A DNA stretch of 6,863 nt from assembly GCA_003158415.1 (NCBI GenBank), contig PMJA01000135.1:1-6863 (forward strand), in the 5' to 3' direction. The stretch comes from Methylobacter sp. GTDB taxonomy: Bacteria; Pseudomonadota; Gammaproteobacteria; Methylococcales; Methylomonadaceae. A program made the position numbers and the translations under genes. Below are positions 1 through 5,757 of this stretch, piece by piece (positions within the stretch are counted from its first letter, which is position 1; each line of letters opens with the position of its first letter). The notes under the pieces are model-generated. The model did no database searches and was not told the DNA's origin. It saw nothing but the letters and a program-made list of their open reading frames with translations.

Positions 1-27
1 TTTTGTAACAATGGGTTATTCAAACGT

Positions 28-56
28 TCCGGTCGGAGGTGCAACCTCCGACCGGC
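28..56. repeat. GC-rich perfect hairpin, REP-like palindrome
   Basis: Two arms pair perfectly: CCGGTCGGAGGT (29-40) and ACCTCCGACCGG (44-55), with only GCA between them. This is far more GC-rich than the surrounding AT-rich DNA. No T-run follows on either strand, so it does not look like an ordinary intrinsic terminator, although it lies about 90 bases past the flavodoxin stop and could still stabilise that mRNA 3' end. A dispersed REP-type palindrome is the likelier reading, but only one copy is visible in the window. Confidence 0.55.
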
Positions 57-146
57 TTGGGAGCTAAAAACCGAATAACATTACAAACTTTATTGATATT
101 ATTCGAAACCAAGCGTATCCTCATTGATCGGGATTACAGGCATCGG

Positions 147-701
147 TTATGCTGCTTCCGCCTGCTTTGCAAGGAGCAACGGCGTCACCTGCGCCAGCCA
201 GGCGCTGAGTCGTTCATCGGTCAAATGCGCTTGGCCGCGTTGATCCAGCACCAAGCCAACAAACTGGTTGTCGATCACCGAATCGGAGAACTGGAATTGA
301 TAACCTTCGGTACTCCAACGCCCAACCATATCAGCGCCATAGCCGTAGAAGACTCTATATAACTGGATCAGTGAGCTGGCGAAACGTGACGCGTAGCGTT
401 CCTGATGCCCCAAGCCAAACAAAGCCACCCGTTTGCCGGAGAGATCGACGCCATCCAGGTGGGGGACAAATTCTGCCCAATTGGCTTCCTGGCAGCCAAC
501 TGCCAATCCAGGCAAATCACCAACACCATAGCTGGGTGTACCTAGAATCAAAGCATTGTATTGCAATAAGTCTTCGACACGGGTTCGATTGATGTTTTTG
601 GGTTTGTCGGCTACATCTGCCCCCAAAAGACTATAAATTTTTTTGGCTACCAGTCTGGTACTGCCGGTATCTGTGCCGAAAAATATGCCGATTTTGTTCA
701 T
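147..701 (-). CDS. nifF: Long-chain flavodoxin, NifF-like
   Basis: A 184-residue flavodoxin that carries one FMN and acts as a cytosolic low-potential electron carrier. The N-terminal phosphate-binding loop is GTDTGST (residues 9-15). The first FMN-flanking loop is TPSYGVGDLPG (55-65) and the second is GLGHQERY (96-103), with Y103 placed to stack on the flavin. The insertion that defines long-chain flavodoxins runs through about 120-150 (GRWSTEGY, FVGLVLD). Length and motifs match the Azotobacter NifF type, which supplies electrons to nitrogenase, but no other nif gene is visible, so the NifF name is provisional; a general or iron-stress flavodoxin (FldA-type) is the alternative. Two oddities: family members usually read GLGDQ, here GLGHQ, and the first loop lacks the usual Trp. 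Start ATG at 701-699 is supported by AGGTGA at 710-705. It is divergent from the ApaH-like gene, with a large palindrome upstream. Confidence 0.93.
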   Translation of the reverse strand: MNKIGIFFGTDTGSTRLVAKKIYSLLGADVADKPKNINRTRVEDLLQYNALILGTPSYGVGDLPGLAVGCQEANWAEFVPHLDGVDLSGKRVALFGLGHQERYASRFASSLIQLYRVFYGYGADMVGRWSTEGYQFQFSDSVIDNQFVGLVLDQRGQAHLTDERLSAWLAQVTPLLLAKQAEAA

Positions 702-780
702 AAATCACCTGTGATCACGTTTGCTGGGCAAGGCTTTGCCGTAGTTAATGAATCAAGCAAATTTCAAACCATAATTTTGA

Positions 781-786
781 ATTATA
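781..786 (-). promoter_or_regulatory. Consensus -10 box of the flavodoxin gene
   Basis: On the minus strand this reads TATAAT, a perfect sigma-70 -10 hexamer, about 80 bases upstream of the flavodoxin ATG. No good -35 hexamer lies 16-18 bases further upstream; that space is filled by the inverted repeat 789-819. A promoter that depends on an activator, or one blocked by a repressor, would look like this. Confidence 0.5.
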
Positions 787-788
787 GT

Positions 789-819
789 TTTGTCATATAT
801 TTTAATGATATATGACAAA
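789..819. promoter_or_regulatory. 31-bp perfect inverted repeat, probable operator
   Basis: TTTGTCATATAT (789-800) and ATATATGACAAA (808-819) are exact reverse complements separated by seven bases. The element begins two bases upstream of the flavodoxin -10 box and covers the -35 position, which fits a dimeric transcription factor site. It does not match FNR (TTGAT-N4-ATCAA) or the NifA site (TGT-N10-ACA), and I could not fit it to a Fur box. The identity of the regulator is unknown. Confidence 0.55.
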
Positions 820-1030
820 CCACCTAGTCTAGACTTGTCGTGATCATTACGGATTTATAACAATTATTAGATTGCTGGGTTGTTTTACGACATCCAGGTT
901 ACGACGCATTAAGTAGGGTTCAATGGCTGGCTGCACTTAAATGTAATCTTAACCATTTTGAGGTTACATAAATGACAATTGGATACCCAAGAGAGGGGGT
1001 TTGTTACAAATCAACAATTTAATGCGTATT

Positions 1031-1058
1031 TTGGTCAACACTAGGCAGCGACGATAAT
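1031..1058 (+). promoter_or_regulatory. Weak sigma-70-like promoter for the plus-strand group
   Basis: TTGGTC (1031-1036) and GATAAT (1053-1058) are spaced by 16 bases. The -10 matches five of six consensus positions and the -35 only three of six. If used, it would give a leader of nearly 180 bases that contains the hairpin 1084-1109. Confidence 0.25.
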
Positions 1059-1083
1059 TGCATTTCTTTATTTTTACGTTCGC

Positions 1084-1109
1084 GTTATTAATGCCGTTGC
1101 ATTAATAAC
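1084..1109. repeat. 26-bp perfect hairpin between the divergent genes
   Basis: GTTATTAATGC (1084-1094) and GCATTAATAAC (1099-1109) pair perfectly over 11 bp around the loop CGTT. No T-run follows on either strand, so a terminator is unlikely. It could be a protein-binding site or a leader hairpin for the gene starting at 1243. Confidence 0.5.
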
Positions 1110-1174
1110 TTAACTATCGATGACCTGCAAATAGAGGGATGTTAAAGCTCTAATCATTCAAGCTTCGGCAAATC

Positions 1175-1190
1175 TGGCATCAAAATTGAT
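1175..1190 (+). promoter_or_regulatory. Imperfect sigma-54 (-24/-12) match
   Basis: TGGCAT, five bases, then TTGAT resembles the sigma-54 consensus TGGCAC-N5-TTGCA with correct GG-to-dinucleotide spacing of ten. The nearly invariant GC of the -12 element is GA here, which weakens the call. It sits about 55 bases upstream of the ApaH-like start codon. A one-mismatch NifA-like site, TGT-N10-ACG, lies far upstream at 836-851. Confidence 0.2.
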
Positions 1191-1242
1191 AGGTGAAAGA
1201 TAAGATGAGATTTTAACTCGTATTGACGAGGAAGCTAAAACC

Positions 1243-2064
1243 ATGACGACCTACGCCATTGGCAGTGTAAACGGCTGTTATCAATCCCTACTAAACTTAC
1301 TGGAAAAAATACAGTTCGACCTGGAAAATGACAGCTTATGGTTTGCCGGAAATTTAATCAATAAAGGGCCGGAGTCTTTGGCTGTATTAAGATTTGTCAA
1401 AGGTTTGGGCAAAAAAGCCGTTACGGTGCTGGGCGATCAGGAATTACATTTATTGAGGTTAGCTGAGGGTTTTATACCATCGGAAGCCAACGATAGGCTG
1501 GCAGAAATTCTGAATGCACCTGATCGGGACGAACTCCTTAAGTGGGTGCGCCAAAGGCCACTGATTCATCATAATACCAAACTCAACTTTACCCTGGTAC
1601 ATGCGGGTATTCCTGCTGAATGGAGTTTTAGCCAAGCATTAACTTTTGCCTACGAAGTTGAATCTGTACTTTCGTCGGGTAATTACAAACTACTACTCGA
1701 AAATCTGGAACCAGATCAATCACGTTGGCATGCAAAATTGCGGGGTTGGAAACGCCTGCGGTTTATCGTCAACGCTTATACGTTGATGAAATATTGCAAC
1801 CAACAAGGAAAACTCGATTTCATAAGCCATGGTTCGATCTGTACGCAAGCCAAAGATTTGGCGCCGTGGTATCGACTACCTGACCGATTGACCGCTCATT
1901 TGAATATCATTTTTGCTGATGACGCTGATTTTCAGGACGACAGCTTCCAAGGAATTTACCCCTTACCGACACAAGCAAACCTGTCGGCCTTAACGTTGGT
2001 AACAAGCCCTGAATTAATCAGTGTCACTCGTGTGGAGCAAACTCTCGAAGGGACAGATCGGTAA
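1243..2064 (+). CDS. ApaH-family protein lacking its metal ligands (probable pseudoenzyme)
   Basis: The 273 residues align along their whole length with ApaH, the symmetrical diadenosine tetraphosphate hydrolase, a two-metal calcineurin-like phosphatase of about 280 residues. Shared blocks include GCY (11-13), SLxVLRFVKxLG (45-56), LHLL (68-71), VHAGIPAEWS (119-128), LRGWKRLRFIVNA (166-178), LDF (191-193), PWY (208-210) and GIY (237-239). The catalytic residues are changed: GDVHG is GSVNG (7-11), GDLVxRGP is GNLINKGP (36-43), GNHD is GDQE (64-67), FGHW is FADD (224-227) and the late DTGC block is PTQA. Only H120 of the usual ligands survives. Hydrolysis is therefore unlikely; binding of a dinucleotide or a regulatory role is inferred. 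Start ATG is supported by AGGA at 1229-1232. It is the first gene of the plus-strand group. The frame is intact over 273 codons, which argues against simple decay. Confidence 0.85.
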   Translation: MTTYAIGSVNGCYQSLLNLLEKIQFDLENDSLWFAGNLINKGPESLAVLRFVKGLGKKAVTVLGDQELHLLRLAEGFIPSEANDRLAEILNAPDRDELLKWVRQRPLIHHNTKLNFTLVHAGIPAEWSFSQALTFAYEVESVLSSGNYKLLLENLEPDQSRWHAKLRGWKRLRFIVNAYTLMKYCNQQGKLDFISHGSICTQAKDLAPWYRLPDRLTAHLNIIFADDADFQDDSFQGIYPLPTQANLSALTLVTSPELISVTRVEQTLEGTDR

Positions 2065-2104
2065 ATACCGTTACTTTTTTACAGCACTGACTTTGAAATA
2101 GCCA

Positions 2105-2575
2105 ATGTCCATGATGATAATAGACCAGAAAAACACCGACAGTATTAATCAACTCAATCAGTATATTGTTCAACGAAAGCCGTTGCTAAAAAAGCATTAC
2201 GAGCATTTACTTGCTCAAGATCTTTCGCAGCAACAATGGGAGGGTTGTTTTCAACGGAACGTGTTACTTGTATTGCAACAGTTTTATGACGATGGCCTCG
2301 TGTATGTGAAATCCTTGCCATTCGATTCCAGCACCAGTCCAGTCAATCAAGGCTTATCTGAATTGACCAAACGCATGTTACCCGTATTCGATGGCTTCAT
2401 TGATGAATTTTTGCTAGTTGTCGTCGATAAGCATCGCACCTCCTGCGCCCTCTCCAATTTCCCCGGCGAACATAAACCTGACAAGGCTTACGTTAATGAA
2501 GTCAGGCATGACATTGCTGAGCTTTGGCAAAACTTCGCCATCCATGTCAACACCTATTTTCTGGAATGCGGATAA
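2105..2575 (+). CDS. Hypothetical 156-residue protein
   Basis: Not recognised. The sequence is soluble-looking and probably mostly alpha-helical, with no signal peptide. One stretch, about residues 92-108 (LPVFDGFIDEFLLVVVD), is hydrophobic enough to pack in a core but too interrupted by acids to span a membrane. Three cysteines (48, 114, 155) do not form a metal motif. Features that could help a search are WEGCFQRN (45-52), LPVFDGFIDEFL (92-103) and NFPGEHKPDKAYVNEVRHDIAELW (118-141). The gene starts 40 bases after the ApaH-like stop and ends 22 bases before the GST-like start, so it is probably co-transcribed. ATG codons at 2105, 2111 and 2114 are all possible starts; none has a strong ribosome binding site, and the first is used here. 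No function is proposed. Confidence 0.7.
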   Translation: MSMMIIDQKNTDSINQLNQYIVQRKPLLKKHYEHLLAQDLSQQQWEGCFQRNVLLVLQQFYDDGLVYVKSLPFDSSTSPVNQGLSELTKRMLPVFDGFIDEFLLVVVDKHRTSCALSNFPGEHKPDKAYVNEVRHDIAELWQNFAIHVNTYFLECG

Positions 2576-2597
2576 CGCAAGCCATCACCCTACCGTT

Positions 2598-3227
2598 ATG
2601 ACAATGATGAAATTATATTTAACTCCTGGCTCCTGCTCGACGGGCATCCATATTTTATTGGAAGAACTCGATCTGGTGTTTGAAGCTCATATCGTCAACC
2701 TCTTGGCCGGAACTCAACATACGCCGGAATACCTGTCCATAAACCCTAAAGCGACCATCCCGACGCTGGTTCGCAACGACGGCACGGCACTCACCGAATT
2801 TCAGGCAATCGCCTATTGGTTGGCGCGTAGCTTTCATAAGCCCAAGCTGCTGCCCGGCGATCCAGAAGGTGACGCACGCGTCATCGAACTGATGGATTAC
2901 GTGGTCGGTACGCTGCATGGACAAGGGTTTGCCCGGATTTTTACAACGGATAAGTTTGCACCTAGCCCCGCCGATTATGAGGCCGTGAAAGCCCAAGGCA
3001 TGGAAATGGTTAAACGCGGCTTTGCAATTATCAATGACAGCTTATCGCCTCAAGGCTATGCCATAGGGGCTTTCAGCATCGCCGATGCGGCGTTATTTTA
3101 TGTCGAATTTTGGGCCGATAAAATCGGGATTGCATTACCCGAGCAGTGCTTAAATCATTATCGATTGATGCTCACACGACCTGTGGTAAGACGGGTCTTA
3201 ATGGAAGAAGGTTATCGTCTGGATTAA
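2598..3227 (+). CDS. Glutathione S-transferase-like protein
   Basis: A 209-residue protein of the cytosolic GST fold, whose family joins glutathione to electrophiles or reduces disulfides. The thioredoxin-like N-terminal domain opens with KLYLTPGSCSTGIHILLEEL (5-24); C13 matches the catalytic Cys of the bacterial beta class (MKLxxxPGACS). The cis-proline lies in TIPTL (53-57). The glutathione-binding pair normally read as ES is E67-F68 here (LTEFQAIAYWLA), which replaces the serine that contacts the glutamyl moiety. The C-terminal helical domain carries the N-capping box SIAD (160-163). ATG codons at 2598, 2604 and 2607 are possible; the last gives the family-typical MKLY start. The frame stays open upstream to 2418, but that part overlaps the preceding gene and lies outside the GST domain. 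GST-like genes occur beside nif genes in some diazotrophs, which fits the flavodoxin next door but does not prove it. Confidence 0.88.
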   Translation: MTMMKLYLTPGSCSTGIHILLEELDLVFEAHIVNLLAGTQHTPEYLSINPKATIPTLVRNDGTALTEFQAIAYWLARSFHKPKLLPGDPEGDARVIELMDYVVGTLHGQGFARIFTTDKFAPSPADYEAVKAQGMEMVKRGFAIINDSLSPQGYAIGAFSIADAALFYVEFWADKIGIALPEQCLNHYRLMLTRPVVRRVLMEEGYRLD

Positions 3228-3265
3228 GCATACACGTATATTTTTGCAACCTAATAGGAAAACCC

Positions 3266-3661
3266 ATGGCTTTGATTGAAAAAAACACCGTACTTATCGT
3301 CGGCTACGATCTTATTGACCGTGATCATGATGAATTTATCGCCCTGTTAAACCAGCTGGATACCGCCGGCAATGCGGATTTTCCGGCCTTGTTCCAGAAA
3401 TTGCATGAACACACCGAGCAACATTTCGACCGTGAAAATCAATTGATGCAGCAATTTGCTTATCCGGGGGAGATTGAACACACTGGCGAACATCAGCGTG
3501 TGCTCGGCGAATTCAAGCAATTTAAGACTCGTGTTAATAAAGGCATGATCACATTTGGCCGTTCCTTTGTCAGGGAGCGTCTCCCGCAATGGTTCGGCTT
3601 GCATGTGACGACTATGGACAGTGCGCTGGTAGCGCACATTACTACTCATTCTTTAACCTAA
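3266..3661 (+). CDS. Bacteriohemerythrin, single domain
   Basis: A 131-residue non-haem di-iron oxygen-binding protein. The complete ligand set is visible: H21 (IDRDH), H53 and E57 (HFDRE), H72 and H76 (HTGEH), H113 and D118 (HVTTMD), with W109 before the last helix as in other members. This is the four-helix bundle with no extra sensor domain, so storage, scavenging or delivery of O2 is more likely than signalling. In methanotrophs such proteins are linked to oxygen supply for particulate methane monooxygenase, and in others to protection of oxygen-sensitive enzymes; both are inference here. The start at 3266 is preferred because AGGAA lies at 3256-3260; the longer frame from 3146 adds 40 residues that overlap the end of the GST-like gene and lack family similarity. 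It is 38 bases after the GST-like stop and 16 before the AlkB-like start. Confidence 0.93.
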   Translation: MALIEKNTVLIVGYDLIDRDHDEFIALLNQLDTAGNADFPALFQKLHEHTEQHFDRENQLMQQFAYPGEIEHTGEHQRVLGEFKQFKTRVNKGMITFGRSFVRERLPQWFGLHVTTMDSALVAHITTHSLT

Positions 3662-3677
3662 TCAAGGGCTAGCGCCG

Positions 3678-4271
3678 ATGACTTGCTACACCGAATTTGA
3701 AGTGATCGAAGATTTTTATGCGGCGACCGATGGTGAGCGCATCTACCACCGTTTACTGCAAGAGCAAAACTGGCCCGATAATCACTACATTGTCGCCGGA
3801 CGGCAATTTATCTTACCTCGATTACAGACGTGGCACGCCGATCCGGGAATTACGTACAGTTATAGTAATAACCTGCTGGAAACCCGCTCATGGACGTCTT
3901 TGTTATCTGATATTAGAGCTAAAATCGAGCTGTGCCTGGATTTTTCATTTAATTCGGTATTGGTTAACTGGTATCGCAATGGCGAGGATTATGTCGGCTG
4001 GCATGCGGATAATGAACCGGAACTGGGTGAGCAACCCTTTATCGTTTCATTGACGTTTGGCGCAGAACGGCTGTTTGAGTTTAGGCATAAAAAGTCTTCA
4101 AAAAATGGCAGGCTGTTGTTACGTAGCGGCACCTTACTGATTATGCGGCCTGATTTCCAACACCACTGGCTACATAGCGTTCCAATCGAAAAAAACCTCA
4201 TGGAGGGACGGATCAATTTAACTTTCCGTAAAGTTATTCCTAAAACCAATAGTTTTTTAGGTAGTGGGTGA
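3678..4271 (+). CDS. AlkB-like Fe(II)/2-oxoglutarate dioxygenase
   Basis: A 197-residue DNA/RNA demethylase-like enzyme of the AlkB superfamily, closer in layout to ALKBH2/3 and the small bacterial AlkB homologues than to E. coli AlkB. It is expected to remove alkyl groups from bases by oxidation, using Fe(II), O2 and 2-oxoglutarate. The iron triad is H109 and D111 (WHADNEPELG) and H166 (WLHSVP). The 2-oxoglutarate and substrate arginines are in RINLTFR (R178, N180, R184). NSVLVNWYRNGEDYVGWHAD (92-111) and SLTFGAERLFEFRHK (124-138) form the typical jelly-roll strands. AAGGG at 3664-3668 serves the ATG at 3678. It is the last gene of the plus-strand group and converges on xseA. Placement beside a GST-like protein suggests a shared response to electrophile or alkylation damage; this is inference. 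Confidence 0.93.
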   Translation: MTCYTEFEVIEDFYAATDGERIYHRLLQEQNWPDNHYIVAGRQFILPRLQTWHADPGITYSYSNNLLETRSWTSLLSDIRAKIELCLDFSFNSVLVNWYRNGEDYVGWHADNEPELGEQPFIVSLTFGAERLFEFRHKKSSKNGRLLLRSGTLLIMRPDFQHHWLHSVPIEKNLMEGRINLTFRKVIPKTNSFLGSG

Positions 4272-4280
4272 AACCAATAA

Positions 4281-4310
4281 TTTTGATAAACAACGGTATT
4301 TTATCTAAAA
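4281..4310. terminator. AT-rich hairpin between convergent genes, candidate bidirectional terminator
   Basis: TTTTGATAAA (4281-4290) pairs with TTTATC plus AAAA (4300-4310) with a single bulged T, around a nine-base loop. It fills most of the 50-base gap between the alkB-like and xseA stop codons. The stem has almost no GC pairs, so termination strength is doubtful. Its position is the main support. Confidence 0.4.
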
Positions 4311-4321
4311 GCTGAAGCGGT

Positions 4322-5674
4322 TTAGTCTTGTACTTTGCTGCTGACTATAGTGTCTATCCGGCTGGTAAAGTGACCCTGGGCGAGATGTGTCTCTACGCTG
4401 TCCCCCGGTTTTAACTGTGCTGTAGAGCGGATGATTTGCCCGGATACCGGATTGATAACCAGCGCATAGCCCCGGCTTAGCGTTGCTAACGGGCTGACGG
4501 CGTGCAATGTCTGACTGGTATTTAATAACCTTAGCTGTAGCCGTTCCAGTTTGCGAAAGATGACGGCAATCAGGCGTTTGCTTAAATAGTCCTGTTTTTG
4601 TTGATAATTGTTGACGGTGACGGCGGGATTGTATTGCCATAATTTGGCGATGGTTCCATTAACTAGGGTTTTTTGATGGCGAAGTTTCGCCTGCATAAGC
4701 TGGTTGAGTCTGGCTTCCAGTTCATCGATACGCTGCGCGTTTCGGGCCAGTTTTTGGCCGGGATGTTGCTGTTGCAAGCGTTTGCTTAACCAGGCTAAGG
4801 ACTGTTGTTTTTGGCTAAGCTTGCGTTGCAGTAGTTGTTCTAATCGCGTTCCCAACTGCACGAACCGGGACAGCCATTCCAGTTGATCCGGGGTGGCGTG
4901 TTCGGCGGCGGCGCTAGGCGTTGCGGCGCGTAAATCGGCGACAAAGTCGGCGATAGTCACATCGGTTTCATGGCCTACGGCTGAGATGATAGGGATGGCG
5001 CTGGCGTAAATAGCCCTGGCGACTATTTCTTCATTGAACGCCCAGAGATCTTCCAGGGAACCGCCGCCCCGCCCCAAAATAAGGACATCGCACTGTTGTA
5101 ATTCGTTGGCCAGCGCTATCGCCGCAGCGATTTCATGTTTTGCGTTATTGCCTTGTACGGCCGCCGGGTAAATGATAACCGGCACGGCGGCAAAACGTCT
5201 TTTTAATACCGTGAGTATATCCCTGATAGCGGCGCCTGACGGCGATGCGATGACGCCGATAGCTCTGGGCAGGGCAGGGAGCCGCTTTTTGTTGGCGCTA
5301 TCGAACAGGCCTTCCTGCGACAGTTTCAGCTTTAACGCATCAAATGCCCGTCGTAAAGCGCCGTCCCCGGCTTCTTCGATATGCTCGACAATCAGCTGGA
5401 AATCGCCTCTGGGTTCATACAAACTGACTTGCGCTTTAACGATGACCTGTTTTCCGTTTTCCGGTTTAAACGCCAGTCGGCGTTGCTGCGTTTTAAACAA
5501 GGCGCAGCGCACCTGGGCATTGGCGTCTTTCAGCGTAAAGTATAGATGACCCGACGAGGGTTGCGTCACGTTGGAGAGTTCGCCTTCTACCAAGACGCTC
5601 AGGAAATGTTCGCCCAGTAACTGCCCGGTTGCCCGATTGAGTTGCGTAACGGTCAGTATAGTGCGGGAATTCAT
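4322..5674 (-). CDS. xseA: Exodeoxyribonuclease VII large subunit
   Basis: A 450-residue protein, about the length of E. coli XseA (456). With several copies of XseB it forms exonuclease VII, which degrades single-stranded DNA from both ends in the cytoplasm. The N-terminal OB-fold is seen as LVEGELSNVTQPSSGHLYFTLKD (28-50) and QVRCALFK (54-61). The catalytic domain carries IGVIASPSGAAIRDIL (139-154), YPAAVQG (169-175), LGRGGGSLEDLWAFNEE (200-216) and SAVGHETDVTIADFVAD (231-247). A long, charged, leucine- and glutamine-rich stretch from about 265 to 400 is the coiled-coil domain that recruits XseB, and LSRGYALV closes the protein near 425. No xseB is present in the window. The ATG at 5674-5672 has no clear Shine-Dalgarno sequence but matches the usual N-terminus. 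It is divergent from the gdx gene over 83 bases. Confidence 0.97.
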   Translation of the reverse strand: MNSRTILTVTQLNRATGQLLGEHFLSVLVEGELSNVTQPSSGHLYFTLKDANAQVRCALFKTQQRRLAFKPENGKQVIVKAQVSLYEPRGDFQLIVEHIEEAGDGALRRAFDALKLKLSQEGLFDSANKKRLPALPRAIGVIASPSGAAIRDILTVLKRRFAAVPVIIYPAAVQGNNAKHEIAAAIALANELQQCDVLILGRGGGSLEDLWAFNEEIVARAIYASAIPIISAVGHETDVTIADFVADLRAATPSAAAEHATPDQLEWLSRFVQLGTRLEQLLQRKLSQKQQSLAWLSKRLQQQHPGQKLARNAQRIDELEARLNQLMQAKLRHQKTLVNGTIAKLWQYNPAVTVNNYQQKQDYLSKRLIAVIFRKLERLQLRLLNTSQTLHAVSPLATLSRGYALVINPVSGQIIRSTAQLKPGDSVETHLAQGHFTSRIDTIVSSKVQD

Positions 5675-5757
5675 AATGGATTATTTAGATTGAGTGCTGG
5701 GTTTTCGCATATTATTGTAAAATACCCGTTTTTTATGCACAAAGAAAGGAGAGGTTG

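Larger units (their letters stand above)
702..1242. other. Long divergent intergenic region (541 bp), no gene seen
   Basis: No convincing coding sequence was found on either strand. The stretch is AT-rich and dense in symmetry: palindrome ATAATT-TTG-AATTAT at 771-785, the 31-bp inverted repeat 789-819, palindrome AGTCTAGACT at 826-835, and the 26-bp hairpin 1084-1109. It holds the promoter for the flavodoxin gene (minus) and presumably that of the five-gene plus-strand group. It is long enough for a small RNA, but no terminator-like end was found to support one. Confidence 0.7.

Noticed and set aside
39..362. Plus-strand open frame of 107 codons, and a second at 371-592
   Set aside because: Both lie mainly antisense to the flavodoxin gene, have low-complexity shadow-like composition and match no family.
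726..741. Sigma-54 promoter for flavodoxin (minus strand GGCAAAGCCTTGCC)
   Set aside because: The GG-to-GC spacing is nine, not the required ten, and the string is better explained as a short inverted repeat (GGCAA/TTGCC).
1002..1016. NifA upstream activator site TGT-N-ACA
   Set aside because: The spacing is nine rather than ten bases, and such short motifs arise often by chance in AT-rich DNA.
2418..2597. Upstream extension of the GST-like frame
   Set aside because: It overlaps the preceding gene in another frame, is Ser/Pro-rich and precedes the family-typical MKLY start, so it is a frame left open by chance.
3146..3265. 40-codon upstream extension of the hemerythrin
   Set aside because: It overlaps the end of the GST-like gene, has no family similarity, and a good ribosome binding site serves the ATG at 3266.
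4305..4640. Minus-strand 111-codon frame inside xseA
   Set aside because: It is an alternative frame of the well-supported xseA gene, rich in Arg, Gln and Ser, with no family match.
5675..5757. Guanidine riboswitch in the gdx leader
   Set aside because: The leader has one weak hairpin (GGGTTTT with AAAATACCC, one mismatch) but not the paired ACGR-loop hairpins of mini-ykkC, and it is too short for guanidine-I.
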